Source: Acidobacteriota bacterium (lineage in GTDB: Bacteria; Acidobacteriota; Vicinamibacteria; Vicinamibacterales; UBA823). Taken from it: a stretch of DNA of 64,000 nt. Below are positions 8,566 to 18,009 of the stretch, in pieces; the first letter of the stretch is position 1; every line of letters starts with the position of its first letter. The stretch spans positions 98,507 through 162,506 of the forward strand of contig PCAK01000036.1 in NCBI GenBank assembly GCA_002730525.1, given 5' to 3'. A model generated the notes under the pieces. The model had not been told where the DNA came from and ran no database searches. It worked only from the letters and a program-made list of their open reading frames with translations. The translations under genes and the position numbers were made by a program.

Positions 8566-9886
8566 CGGCCTCGGTCAGGGCTGCCCGGGCGGCTGCAAGC
8601 GTCGTCTCGACGTGGTCGGGCGTGTGGACGATCGAGGCGACCGAGTGGAGCGCGGCGGCGGGTGTCATGTAGACGCCGTGCCGGAACAGTGCGTGCGCGA
8701 AGGCGCGGTAGCGCGCTCGGTCGACGAATTCGCAGTACTCGCGGTAATCGTTGATCCGCTTCTGGCGCGTGAACATGATCTGAAACATCGGGCCGACGCT
8801 CTGGATGATCGCCGGCGTGTTGGTCTCTTCGAAGACCCGCCGGAGCCCCGCCACGAGCGTTTCTCCGATGCGCCAGGTGTGGCGAAAGGCCTCGGCATCG
8901 CCGGCCGTCAGCATCTGGAGGTTCGCCCGCGCCGCGAACAGGCCGATGCGCGAAGCGTTCTGCGTGCCGTAGTGCAGGACGCCGCCCCAGGCCAGGGCCT
9001 CCATGATCTCGGCGCGCCCCACGAAGGCCGCGACGGGCAGGCCGCACCCGAGCGCCTTGCCGAACGTCGTGATGTCCGGGTCGAGACCGTAATGCTGCTG
9101 ACATCCGCCGGCGGCGATGCGGAAGCCGGTCACCGTCTCGTCGAGGATCAGCAACACGTCGTGCGATCGCGCCAGCTGGCTCAGCCCTTCCAGGTAGCCT
9201 GGATGCGGTGGGATGACGCCCATGTTGGACATGATGCCTTCGGTGATGATCGCGGCCACCTGGCCCCGGTTCGCGTCGAGCGCGCGCTCGACCGCGGCCA
9301 GATCGTTCCATGGCGCGACGATCGTGTCCTCCACGGCTCGGCGATTCAGCCCGGAACTGTCGGGGATCTTGATTGGGTCACGCCGATGCCCCAGCGACTC
9401 CACGGGATGCGGGTGGGCGTTCACGAGGAAATCGTCGTACCACCCGTGGTAGTGCCCTTCGAACTTGAGGAACTTCGGGCGCCCCGTGTAACCGCGGGCC
9501 AGCCGAATCGCGGCCATGGTCGCCTCGGTCCCGGTGTTCGCGAATCGGACCCGCTCGGCCGACGGGACCATCTGTTGAATGAGTTCCGCGACTTCGATCT
9601 CGATCTCGGTCGCCGCGGCAACGAGCGCCCCGCTGCCAGCGCCCTGCGTCACGGCGTCGACGATACGCGGGTGCGCGTGGCCATGGGGCAGCGCACCGTA
9701 GGCCATCATCCAGTCGAGGTACTGGTTCCCGTCCGCGTCGAAGACGTGTGCGCCTTGCCCACGTTCGATGAACAGCGGGTAGTCGCCATAGTTGGCCGGC
9801 CCGCGAGACGGCGAGCTGCCGCCCTCGACCATGACCCGAACCGCGCGATCGAAGAGTGCCTTGGACTTCTCTGTTGAATACGACAT
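8555..9886 (-). CDS. Class III aminotransferase related to glutamate-1-semialdehyde aminomutase
   Basis: 443 residues, PLP fold-type I. GSSPSRGP and the NTGTEATMAAIRLAR cofactor loop are followed by LILDETVTGFR (Asp249, pyridine nitrogen) and TFGKALGCGLP with the Schiff-base Lys277. The overall pattern is that of HemL. However, the gene sits with an SDR and shows the SSPSRGP/KFEGHYHGWYD variants seen in HemL-like paralogues of secondary pathways, so I would not call it the heme enzyme. It forms an operon with the downstream SDR gene. Confidence 0.75.
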   Translation of the reverse strand: MSYSTEKSKALFDRAVRVMVEGGSSPSRGPANYGDYPLFIERGQGAHVFDADGNQYLDWMMAYGALPHGHAHPRIVDAVTQGAGSGALVAAATEIEIEVAELIQQMVPSAERVRFANTGTEATMAAIRLARGYTGRPKFLKFEGHYHGWYDDFLVNAHPHPVESLGHRRDPIKIPDSSGLNRRAVEDTIVAPWNDLAAVERALDANRGQVAAIITEGIMSNMGVIPPHPGYLEGLSQLARSHDVLLILDETVTGFRIAAGGCQQHYGLDPDITTFGKALGCGLPVAAFVGRAEIMEALAWGGVLHYGTQNASRIGLFAARANLQMLTAGDAEAFRHTWRIGETLVAGLRRVFEETNTPAIIQSVGPMFQIMFTRQKRINDYREYCEFVDRARYRAFAHALFRHGVYMTPAAALHSVASIVHTPDHVETTLAAARAALTEADAQ

Positions 9887-9941
9887 GTCGCTACAGGATA
9901 CAGGCTGGGCTGGTCGTGCGACAGGGCAGCGGTCAGGCGGG

Positions 9942-11069
9942 TCAGCCGATATCGGCGTCGTGACGAGCGGCGTACGCCTGAAATCGCTTCAGCAGTTCAT
10001 CGGCCCGCGGCGCGATCTCCGCGGGGGGCAGTCGGTCGCAGTGGTAGCCGAGCTCCCGAGCCAGCGCGTCGGTGGATTCCGGGGTGAACGCGACCGTGCC
10101 ATCGGCCTCGATGGCCGCGATGCCATCGAAGGCGTGCGAGCGCTCGTTGATCTCGATCGCGGCCGTGCGCGACAGCCCGTCGATAGGCGCCACGCGGACG
10201 CCGTCTGGCCCAGCGATCACGGGATATCCGCCGGGGAGCCCCTCCGGGCCCGGGGCATGCAGCCGGGTGTCGGCTTCTGTCAGCGCCCGCATCAGCCGGA
10301 CGGCCGAGCCCGCGGTCAAGAAGTGGATGGCGGGTCCGGGGGGCAGCGGGTACGGCTGGCGGAGCAAGCTGTGGCCGTCGACGGCTTGGGTTACGTCGGT
10401 GCCCGCATGGACGATCCGGAGATGGTACGGCGGCATCGGGCTCGCGTTGGCCTCGAACACGTGGGCTTCGAGCGCGTGATGCGCCACGAGGCTGATCTCG
10501 ACATCGTCGACCGCGACGTCGAGCCGAGCGGCGGCGAGCGCGGCGATCTTCGGGACGATCTCATCGAGGTTGCCGACGCCGGCGGCCGGCTCCAATCCCA
10601 GACGTGACAGGACGCAGTTGGCGACGTCCGGAAACGGAGCGATGAGTACGCGCGCCCGGCTGCCGGAGGCCTGCACGGCCCGCATCAGCTTGAGGGAGAG
10701 CACGAGATGAATCGGGAGCCAGACGCCGAAGCCCGCGACGGCGAGGCGGGCGCGGGGCACGGGCGGGAGCCGCTCGGGGGTCCACCAGGACTGCCGCGCG
10801 GCCGTGGCCAGAATGATGTCGGGCGCCAGGTGGTGGAGCAGTTCCGCCGTGCCGGCCTCGTCGTCGAGGTCGAGTCGCACCGCCTCGAGTGTCGGCCGGC
10901 AGCCCTGCGCCATGGCGCCGAGGCTGGCCAGGTTGACACGGGCGCTGGTGCGCGCGAGGTCGCGGCTGCCCGCGACCACCCGGCCCGGCCAGCGCTCGCG
11001 CGCGAGCAACTCGAGGAGGACGGCGCCGAGGTCGCCCAGGCCGGCGATGAAGATGGTGGGACGAGTCAT
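9942..11069 (-). CDS. Rossmann-fold NAD(P)-binding protein of unknown function
   Basis: 375 residues. The N-terminus TIFIAGLGDLGAVLLELLA is a dinucleotide-binding GxGxxG-like loop, and VVAGSRDLART suggests NADP preference. The remainder resembles the saccharopine-dehydrogenase/semialdehyde-dehydrogenase type of fold, but I see no catalytic motif that fixes the reaction. Its start overlaps the end of the upstream tRNA-binding-domain gene (ATGA at 11066-11069), so the two are coupled. Confidence 0.55.
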   Translation of the reverse strand: MTRPTIFIAGLGDLGAVLLELLARERWPGRVVAGSRDLARTSARVNLASLGAMAQGCRPTLEAVRLDLDDEAGTAELLHHLAPDIILATAARQSWWTPERLPPVPRARLAVAGFGVWLPIHLVLSLKLMRAVQASGSRARVLIAPFPDVANCVLSRLGLEPAAGVGNLDEIVPKIAALAAARLDVAVDDVEISLVAHHALEAHVFEANASPMPPYHLRIVHAGTDVTQAVDGHSLLRQPYPLPPGPAIHFLTAGSAVRLMRALTEADTRLHAPGPEGLPGGYPVIAGPDGVRVAPIDGLSRTAAIEINERSHAFDGIAAIEADGTVAFTPESTDALARELGYHCDRLPPAEIAPRADELLKRFQAYAARHDADIG

Positions 11070-11419
11070 CCGGTCCGGGTGCCGTTGGGCACCGCCGCTT
11101 CGGGCACCGAGAGGACAGGCGTGATCCCATCGGCAAAGCCAATGTCGAAGAGCATCCCCTCGGACAGTTCCCCGGCTATGGTCTTCGGCGCGAGATTGAC
11201 GACGAACAGCGCCTGTCGGCCTGTGATCTCAGCAGGCTCGGCGCGCTCCTGCTTCAAGCCGGCGAGAATCTGGCCTGTGTGGTCGCCGAAGTCCACGCTC
11301 AGCTTGACGAGCTTGCGCGAACCCGCAATGTCGGTGACGGACTCGATCGTGTCGACGCGAACGTCGATAGCCTGCAACGCGTCGGTCGAAATCACAGGCT
11401 TGATGGCGGCTGGTGTCAT
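11066..11419 (-). CDS. CsaA-like tRNA-binding (EMAP/OB-fold) protein
   Basis: 117 residues from the ATG at 11419, preceded by GAGG; an upstream in-frame TTG at 11446 is less likely. The sequence IDVRVDTIESV...GSRKLVKLSVDFGDHTGQ, then VNLAPKTIAGELSEGM, is the stand-alone tRNA-binding domain also found at the C-terminus of MetRS and in CsaA. CsaA is described as binding tRNA-like structures and having chaperone activity. It is the first gene of a minus-strand unit with the Rossmann-fold protein and is divergent from xerD. Confidence 0.75.
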   Translation of the reverse strand: MTPAAIKPVISTDALQAIDVRVDTIESVTDIAGSRKLVKLSVDFGDHTGQILAGLKQERAEPAEITGRQALFVVNLAPKTIAGELSEGMLFDIGFADGITPVLSVPEAAVPNGTRTG

Positions 11420-11567
11420 CGGAAAGCCTCGTGCTTCCGGCGTCAAGGAGCGCTCTCCCGCGCCGGTGGATGCCGACGGTTACCCTACACGGAGCGAGAG
11501 CGACATACAATGCGGCGCACCGGCCAGCGCGCGACTGCGCGCCGGCTGCGGATTCTGCGAACCGAGC

Positions 11568-12584
11568 ATGGCAAAGACGAGGAAACGCACTACCGCCAGG
11601 TCGTCGGGGACCCGTCAGGCCTCGAAAACCAAGCAGACGTCGAAGACGTCGGCGAATCCGACGCTGCGAGGCCAACACGGAGCGCGGGTCGCGGATTCGA
11701 CGGCGCTCATCGACGGGTACCTGGATCATCTGCGCGTGGCGCGGCGACTGGCCGATCACACGCTGGGGAGCTATAGCCGCGATCTCGGGTGGTTGCTCCG
11801 CTTCGCGGAGCGGGAGGGCGCGTCGGTCGATCGGCTCGATCGTGCGCAGTTGGAAGCGTTCGTGCGCGATCTGATGGCAGCCGACTTCGCGCCGCGCTCG
11901 GTGGCGCGGATGGTGGCGTGCGTGCGTGGCTTGTACCGTTTTCTGGTGCTGGACCGGCGGCTGGAGACGAGTCCCGCCGACGACCTACGTGCGCCGAAGT
12001 CGTGGCCTGCGCTGCCCAAGTACTTGTCGATAGAAGACGTGGACCGGTTGCTCGAGCAGCCGGACACTTCGACGGCTCGGGGCGCTCGCGATCGGGCGCT
12101 GCTCGAACTCCTGTACGCGACGGGCATGAGGGTATCTGAGCTGGTCTCGCTGAAACCAGCGGACGTCAATCTCGAGGCGGGATACCTCACGTGCATGGGA
12201 AAGGGCTCGAAAGAGCGCATCGTGCCCATCGGCCGCGAGGCGACCAAGTGGGTGCAGCAGTATCTCGGGGCGGCTCGGGGCGAGTTGCTCCGCGGGCGAC
12301 GGTCGCCCAGGCTGTTCGTGAATGCACGCGGGGGCTCGGCGCTGAGCCGTGTCGGCTTCTGGAAGGTGCTGAAGGGCTATGGCTCGGCCGCCGGACTCCC
12401 GCACGGTCTGAGTCCGCACGTCCTGCGCCACTCGTTTGCGACGCATCTGCTTGACCGCGGAGCGGATCTGCGAACCATTCAGGCGATGCTCGGCCACGCC
12501 GATCTGTCGACGACCCAGATCTACACGCATATCCTCGACGCGCGCTTGAAGGCGATCTACGACGAGTACCATCCGCGACGCTGA
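11568..12584 (+). CDS. xerD: Tyrosine recombinase XerD-like
   Basis: 338 residues. N-terminal SAM-like domain (about 45-130), then the catalytic domain with Arg188 (ATGMRVSEL), the GKGSKER lysine region (212-217), HVLRH (His284, Arg287), GH (His310) and the nucleophile Tyr319 (TTQIYTH). This is the complete R-K-H-R-H-Y set of XerC/XerD, which resolve chromosome dimers at dif. The first 40 residues are an unusual Lys/Arg/Thr/Ser-rich extension. I chose the ATG at 11568. A TACAAT -10-like box at 11506-11511 fits a start near 11518. Which Xer it is (C or D) cannot be settled here; no attL/attR-like repeats or phage genes are nearby. Confidence 0.85.
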   Translation: MAKTRKRTTARSSGTRQASKTKQTSKTSANPTLRGQHGARVADSTALIDGYLDHLRVARRLADHTLGSYSRDLGWLLRFAEREGASVDRLDRAQLEAFVRDLMAADFAPRSVARMVACVRGLYRFLVLDRRLETSPADDLRAPKSWPALPKYLSIEDVDRLLEQPDTSTARGARDRALLELLYATGMRVSELVSLKPADVNLEAGYLTCMGKGSKERIVPIGREATKWVQQYLGAARGELLRGRRSPRLFVNARGGSALSRVGFWKVLKGYGSAAGLPHGLSPHVLRHSFATHLLDRGADLRTIQAMLGHADLSTTQIYTHILDARLKAIYDEYHPRR

Positions 12585-12611
12585 TGCGCGGCGAGGGACC
12601 GGAGACGGTAG

Positions 12612-12640
12612 TTGACCGCCGTTCGAGCCGTCTGTTAACT
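12612..12640 (+). promoter_or_regulatory. Predicted sigma-70 promoter for metK
   Basis: TTGACC (12612-12617), a 17-bp spacer and TTAACT (12635-12640). The AT-rich -10 stands out in a GC-rich gap. The leader to the metK start would be about 105 bp. I see no SAM riboswitch consensus in it. Confidence 0.5.
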
Positions 12641-12751
12641 TAACGGGATCGCGCACACGTAGTGCGACCCACTGGAGGGGTCGCGTGCACGGTGCGTCGC
12701 CCGTTCGACATCGCACGCGTCGCGGCAGCCCCGCGAGAAGGAGCCCGCTTC

Positions 12752-13903
12752 ATGAGCCGTACCGGCCATCATCTCTTCACGTCGGAGTCCGTCACAGAGG
12801 GACATCCGGACAAGATCGCTGATCAGATTTCGGATTCGATTCTCGACGCGATACTCACGGAAGACCCGACGGGACGTGTCGCGTGCGAGACGCTCGTCAC
12901 CACCGGACTCGCGATCATCGCCGGCGAAATCACCACGACCTGCTACGTCGACTTCCAGAAGATCGTGCGCGACACAATCAAGGAGGTCGGCTACACGAGG
13001 GCGAAGTTCGGCTTCGACTTCGAGACGTGCGCGGTGCTGTCGGCCGTTCACGGGCAGTCACCGGACATCGCGATGGGCGTCGACCCGGGCGGTGCCGGCG
13101 ACCAGGGACTGATGTTCGGGTATGCCTGCCGTGAGAGCGACGAGTTGATGCCGCTGCCGATTCAGCTGGCGCACAAGCTGTGCCGGGGGCTCTCACAGGC
13201 GCGACGGAAGGGTGTCCTCGACTACCTCCGGCCGGATGGGAAGTCGCAGGTGACGATCGAATACGACGGCGCGAAGCCGGTTCGGGTCGACACGGTCGTC
13301 GTGTCGAGCCAGCATGCGGCGGCCGTGAGCGCCGAGACGATGCGGGATGACATCATCACCCACATCATCAAGCCGGTCATTCCCGAAGCCATGCTGGACC
13401 TACAGACCAAGATCTATGTGAATCCCACGGGGCGATTCGTCGTCGGCGGGCCGCACGGGGACGCCGGCGTGACGGGGCGGAAGATCATCGTCGACACGTA
13501 CGGCGGTGCCGCGCCGCACGGTGGAGGCGCGTTTTCGGGGAAGGACCCCACGAAGGTGGACCGCTCCGCCTCGTACATGGCGCGGTACATCGCGAAGAAC
13601 TGCGTCGCGGCCGGCCTGGCCGACCGGGCCCAGGTGCAGTTGGCGTATGCCATCGGCGTCGCCGATCCGGTGTCGGTCCTGGTGGACACGTTCGGCACCG
13701 GTAGGGTCGGTGACGACACGATGAGCGGTTTGGTGCGGTCGCACTTCTCGTTGACGCCAAAGGGCATCATCGAATCTCTGGACCTGCGCCGTCCGATCTA
13801 CCGCCAGACGGCGGCGTTCGGTCACTTCGGACGTACCGAGCCAGAGTTCACCTGGGAACGGACCGACGCCGCCGAGGCCTTGAAGCGCGACGCGGGAGTC
13901 TGA
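12752..13903 (+). CDS. metK: S-adenosylmethionine synthetase
   Basis: 383 residues. Makes S-adenosylmethionine from methionine and ATP, releasing phosphate and diphosphate. The start is fixed by AGAAGGAG upstream and the conserved [22 protein letters not shown]-terminus. Family motifs [13 protein letters not shown] (ATP-binding hexapeptide region) and [16 protein letters not shown] (P-loop-like, binds phosphates) are intact. Length is normal. It stands alone on the plus strand with its own predicted promoter. Confidence 0.97.
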   Translation: MSRTGHHLFTSESVTEGHPDKIADQISDSILDAILTEDPTGRVACETLVTTGLAIIAGEITTTCYVDFQKIVRDTIKEVGYTRAKFGFDFETCAVLSAVHGQSPDIAMGVDPGGAGDQGLMFGYACRESDELMPLPIQLAHKLCRGLSQARRKGVLDYLRPDGKSQVTIEYDGAKPVRVDTVVVSSQHAAAVSAETMRDDIITHIIKPVIPEAMLDLQTKIYVNPTGRFVVGGPHGDAGVTGRKIIVDTYGGAAPHGGGAFSGKDPTKVDRSASYMARYIAKNCVAAGLADRAQVQLAYAIGVADPVSVLVDTFGTGRVGDDTMSGLVRSHFSLTPKGIIESLDLRRPIYRQTAAFGHFGRTEPEFTWERTDAAEALKRDAGV

Positions 13904-13957
13904 GTCGGTGACGTCCGGGCGTTGAATCGCCGGACGAGACTGGACGTCGAGCACGCC

Positions 13958-15679
13958 ATGTCCCGAGCCGGTGCACGTGCGACGATTGGCGCGGTTCTCG
14001 CCCTGGGGCTCTTGCTCCTCGGCGGGCTGACTCTTCCAGAGCCTGCCCGTGACCTTGGGGCGGGACGCCTGACCTCCGACGACCCACTGCCGCCGGTCGT
14101 CGCCGGCGCCTTTCACGTTCATTCCAACCGTTCGGACGGGGCCGACAGCCTCGAGGCGATTGCCGCGGCCGCGGCTAGGACCGGCCTGTCGTTCGTCGTC
14201 GTGACCGACCACGGCGACGGGACGCGCGCGCCAGAGCCCCCACGGTACCACGCGAACGTGCTCATCCTCGACGGCCTCGAGGTCACGACGACCGACGGTC
14301 ACTATCTGTCCGTGGGGCATCTCCAGGCGCCGTATCCGCTCGGGGGAGAGGCCAGGGACGTGGCGGCGGACATCGAGCGACTCGGCGGGTTTGGCGTCGC
14401 GGCACACCCCGCGTCGCCCAAGCCGGCCCTGGCCTGGACGGACTGGTCCACCGCGGTTGGCGGCATCGAATGGTTGAACGCGGATAGCGCCTGGCGCGAC
14501 GAGTCCTGGCTCCGGCTCGGGCTGGCCGTGCTGCACTATCCCATCCGCCCTGCGCAGGCGATCGCGGCGCTGTTCGACCGCCCGACCGAGACTCTGTGGC
14601 GCTGGGACACGATGACCCAGGCACGCTCCGTCGTGGCCCTCGCCGGCGCGGATGCGCATGGCGCGGCGGCGGTGCCCGGCGTCGCCGACGTCCGGCTCAG
14701 ACCGATTCCGATACCGTCGTACGAAGAGGTCTTCCGGACCTTCGCAATCCGCGTGCAGCTGGACGAGGTGTGGTCCGGCGACGCCGCCGCGGACGCCGCC
14801 GCATTGCTCGAAGGCCTGCGCGAGGGGCGAGTCTACACGGCGATTGACGCGCTGGCGCCGCCCGGCCGATTCCACTTCGCCGCACGATCCGGTGGCGACG
14901 TCGTCCAGGCTGGCGGCAGTCTTGGAGCGGACCTAGCCGTCGAGCTGACGGTGCGGGCCGACCTGCCGCCGGGGGGAGAGATTCACCTGCTGGAGAACGG
15001 TGCGATGGTGCAGCGCTCGAACCGTCCCGAGCTGCGCTACGTGACGACCGCGGGACGCGCGGTCTACCGGGTCGAGGTTGCGCTGGTGGAATCGCCAGGC
15101 CGCCCGGCGATTCCGTGGATCGTCAGCAACGCGATCAGGGTGGGTTTTGACGGGCCGCCGGGGCCGCGTCACCAGGACGCGACCGGGAACTCCGTCGTCG
15201 TCTTCACGGATGAACCGGATGTGGCCGGGTGGACGGTCGAGCACGACGCTGAATCGCTGGCCGCGGTCGACAGCACCGAGGCGGTGGAGGGGCGGGAACT
15301 GGCGCTGCGCTACGCTCTGTCCGACGGGCAGGGCGCGGGCCCCTTCGCGGCGCTCGTACACGAGCGGATAGGGGAGGCGGGGGAGTTCGACCGGATCCGG
15401 TTTCGCGTCCGAAGCGACGCGCCTGGTCGGGTGTCGGTCCAACTCCGGGCGGGCGGGGGCGAGGAAGACGTCCGCTGGCGCCGCTCGGTCTACGCGGATA
15501 CGACGACGCGGGAAGTGACCGTTCGGCTGCAGGAGATGCGGCCGGCGACCTCGGGCGGCATCGGTCCCCCGGTCGTGGATGCGGAGAGTTCGCTGCTGTT
15601 CGTGGTCGACACCGTGAACACGCCGCCGATCACGTCGGGCGTCGTCTGGCTGGACGATCTGCGACTCGAACGCCGCTAG
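13958..15679 (+). CDS. Secreted PHP-domain metal-dependent hydrolase
   Basis: 573 residues from the ATG at 13958 (an in-frame TTG at 13922 is possible). The N-terminus has a signal peptide (IGAVLALGLLLLGGL). The PHP domain follows, with HVHSNRSDG, VVTDHGDG, a GLEVTTTDGHYLSVGH segment, AAHPASP and AGADAHG, which are the metal-binding His/Asp clusters. The last ~180 residues are beta-rich and look like a carbohydrate-binding-type beta-sandwich. PHP enzymes hydrolyse phosphoesters; a periplasmic one with such a tail may act on a sugar or lipid phosphate. Its stop shares a CTAG palindrome with the convergent lptFG stop. Confidence 0.75.
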   Translation: MSRAGARATIGAVLALGLLLLGGLTLPEPARDLGAGRLTSDDPLPPVVAGAFHVHSNRSDGADSLEAIAAAAARTGLSFVVVTDHGDGTRAPEPPRYHANVLILDGLEVTTTDGHYLSVGHLQAPYPLGGEARDVAADIERLGGFGVAAHPASPKPALAWTDWSTAVGGIEWLNADSAWRDESWLRLGLAVLHYPIRPAQAIAALFDRPTETLWRWDTMTQARSVVALAGADAHGAAAVPGVADVRLRPIPIPSYEEVFRTFAIRVQLDEVWSGDAAADAAALLEGLREGRVYTAIDALAPPGRFHFAARSGGDVVQAGGSLGADLAVELTVRADLPPGGEIHLLENGAMVQRSNRPELRYVTTAGRAVYRVEVALVESPGRPAIPWIVSNAIRVGFDGPPGPRHQDATGNSVVVFTDEPDVAGWTVEHDAESLAAVDSTEAVEGRELALRYALSDGQGAGPFAALVHERIGEAGEFDRIRFRVRSDAPGRVSVQLRAGGGEEDVRWRRSVYADTTTREVTVRLQEMRPATSGGIGPPVVDAESSLLFVVDTVNTPPITSGVVWLDDLRLERR

Positions 15680-18009
15680 GTTCTCACCGTCAACAACAGA
15701 TAGCTGGCGCCGGCGCTGAACAGGATGTTCGGCGCCCATGCCGCTAGAACTGGCGCCAGCAGGCCCGCGGCTCCCACCGCGCCGAAGACGCTGATCGCCA
15801 CCCAGTAGGTGATCGCGAGCGCCAGGCTGACACCGATGGCATACATGGCGCCACGTCGGCCGGTCATAGCGGCGAACGGCACGGCGATCAGGGTCATGAC
15901 CACCGTGACGAGAGGAAACGAGAGCTTACGCTGCAGCGCGACGGCGAGCTGGACGACGCTGAAGCCACTCGCTTGCAGCTGTCCGATGTACTGCTGGAGT
16001 TGGCGATAGTTCATCCGCTCGGCATCAGGGCGCTCGGTGACGAAGAACTCGGGGGGCTGGAGCCTGAGGGCAGTGTCTCCGAGATACTGATAGGGCATTA
16101 ACCCTAGTTCATCGTGAAATGATCGTACCCAGACGCCTTCACCACTCCAACTACTCGAAAACTCCGCCTTGTTGACGAATGTGCGTCGCCCCAGGCGCCA
16201 AGGCGCCTCCTCGAACTGGTAGATCGAAAAGCCGTGCAGCTCCTGGCGGCGCGGATCGAGGTAGGTGTAGTTGTAGATCGCGCCGTCGGGCGCGACGATC
16301 CACTTCCGATTCAAGACGTCGAACGTCTGGGGTGAACCGCCACGGATGACGTGGCCGATCGATTCCGCTCGCCGGTTCGCCGAGGCCAGCACGGTCTCGC
16401 CCAGGCCGAACAGCGCGCCACTCCAGATGACGCCGAAGAGGACCAACGGGACGGCGGCGCGATAGAGGCTGATGCCGCAGGCCTTCATCACCACCAACTC
16501 GGAGGTCTTCGTCAGGAGGCCGATCGTGACCAGCGTGGCCACGAGCACCGAGATTGGCAGGACATAGTAGATGTATTGCGGGGTGGCGAACCAGAAGTAC
16601 TCGAGGAGCGTCCGGCCGGTCGTCTCGCCCTTGAAGAGCTTGTCCGACAGATCGATGAACGTCGCGATGTAGAAGATGCCGAGCATGCCGACGAACGCGA
16701 GGCCAGCGATGCGCAGGTAGTGCTTCAAGACGTAGCGGTCGAGCAGGTTCAGGCGGGGCACCCAGAAGTGGGGGAGTCGCACCACCACCTTCACGCGAGC
16801 CTTCCCGTTGCGATCGCCGGCTGGAGCCGCCGTCCGGGACGCGACCTGCTGCTGCCAGGCGCCCAAGAAGGCGGGCAACCGGAACGGTAGGTTCACCCCG
16901 CGGCTGGCCATGAACGAGCGCTGGACGACGAACGCCAGGCCCGGGATCCCGAGCGCCAGGTTCGGTAGCCACATCGCCATGTGGGGCGACACGAGTCCTC
17001 CCTTGGCTGCCGCTTCGGCCAGGTACATACAGACGTAGTAGGCGAAGATGACCCCGATGCCGATGACGAAGCTGGCGAGCTTGCCGTCTTTGCGAGAACT
17101 GATGCCAAACGCCAGGCCGATCAGGGCGAAGACGAAGCAGGCCGCCGGAATCGAGAACTTCCGGTGGATCCACATGATCGGCCCATGCGGCGAGAGCCCG
17201 GCTTCCTCCAGTCGGCCGGCCTCGGCCTCGAGTTCCTCGATCGTCAACTCGGGGTAGCCCCGCTGCGGACCGACTCTGGGGAAGACCGTCTCAGGGTCGA
17301 GACTCATCGCCATCCGGTCGAACTCGTGGACCTCGTACTCTTCTGGCAACTCTGGCCTGACCTCGTGGCGCGTGCCGTTCTCGAGCAGGATGGCCACGCG
17401 CCGCTCGTCGCGATCCATAAGCATGCGGCCGCGCTCGGCGACGAAGATCTCGGGCTGGGCGGGGTTCCGGGTGTCGGCCAGGAAGACGTCCGTCCACTCG
17501 GAGGAGTCGGGCAGCGCGTCGCGAACGTAGATTACGACGTTGGGGAAGTCCTCGAAGAAGACGCGGGGCTTGACCTCGTCCTGGGCCCGCGACGCGACGA
17601 TCGAGTAGGTCAACTCACGGAACGACTGGTTCGCGTCTGGCAGTGCGACGACCAGCACGTAGGTCGTTGCGGCCGCCGCCACGGTGCCGATCGCCAGGAT
17701 CGGACGCAGCAGCGTGCCGAGGCTGACCCCGCAGGCTTGCAGGGCCACGGCCTCGCGATCGGCCGAGAGCCGCCCGAGGCCGATCAAGAGGCCCATCAGG
17801 AACGCCATCGGGATCGTGACGCCAAGGGACTGCGGCACGAGGGTGAGCATGATCCGGAGAATCGTCGGAGCCGCCACGCCCCTGGCGATGAGGTTCTCGG
17901 CGACGTCCATCAACGGCGGGATCATCAAGATGAACGTGAGGACCAGCAGCGCCAGGAGAAATGGCGGCACGATCTCGCGCACGAGGTAGCGGTCGAGAAT
18001 CCGAAACAT
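15676..18009 (-). CDS. Fused LptF-LptG lipopolysaccharide export permease
   Basis: 777 residues from the ATG at 18009 (in-frame ATG at 18036 adds nine). Two YjgP/YjgQ permease units lie in one chain. The first half starts RILDRYLVREIVPPFLLALLV and ends near residue 380; a short linker leads to the second, starting LLDRYVLKHYLRIAGLAF. Each half has three N-terminal and three C-terminal membrane segments flanking a periplasmic beta-jellyroll. In most Gram-negatives LptF and LptG are separate proteins that pair with LptB2 to extract LPS from the inner membrane. lptB and lptC/A-like genes lie about 18 kb away in the large minus-strand cluster. A fused form removes the need to match two subunits. 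Confidence 0.85.
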   Translation of the reverse strand: MFRILDRYLVREIVPPFLLALLVLTFILMIPPLMDVAENLIARGVAAPTILRIMLTLVPQSLGVTIPMAFLMGLLIGLGRLSADREAVALQACGVSLGTLLRPILAIGTVAAAATTYVLVVALPDANQSFRELTYSIVASRAQDEVKPRVFFEDFPNVVIYVRDALPDSSEWTDVFLADTRNPAQPEIFVAERGRMLMDRDERRVAILLENGTRHEVRPELPEEYEVHEFDRMAMSLDPETVFPRVGPQRGYPELTIEELEAEAGRLEEAGLSPHGPIMWIHRKFSIPAACFVFALIGLAFGISSRKDGKLASFVIGIGVIFAYYVCMYLAEAAAKGGLVSPHMAMWLPNLALGIPGLAFVVQRSFMASRGVNLPFRLPAFLGAWQQQVASRTAAPAGDRNGKARVKVVVRLPHFWVPRLNLLDRYVLKHYLRIAGLAFVGMLGIFYIATFIDLSDKLFKGETTGRTLLEYFWFATPQYIYYVLPISVLVATLVTIGLLTKTSELVVMKACGISLYRAAVPLVLFGVIWSGALFGLGETVLASANRRAESIGHVIRGGSPQTFDVLNRKWIVAPDGAIYNYTYLDPRRQELHGFSIYQFEEAPWRLGRRTFVNKAEFSSSWSGEGVWVRSFHDELGLMPYQYLGDTALRLQPPEFFVTERPDAERMNYRQLQQYIGQLQASGFSVVQLAVALQRKLSFPLVTVVMTLIAVPFAAMTGRRGAMYAIGVSLALAITYWVAISVFGAVGAAGLLAPVLAAWAPNILFSAGASYLLLTVRT

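Noticed and set aside
12585..12751. SAM riboswitch upstream of metK
   Set aside because: No SAM-I, SAM-II or SAM/SAH core could be recognised; only a sigma-70 promoter is evident.
13400..14875. 491-codon minus-strand frame across metK and the PHP gene
   Set aside because: It runs antisense to metK and the PHP-domain gene, both well supported; no ribosome site or domain.
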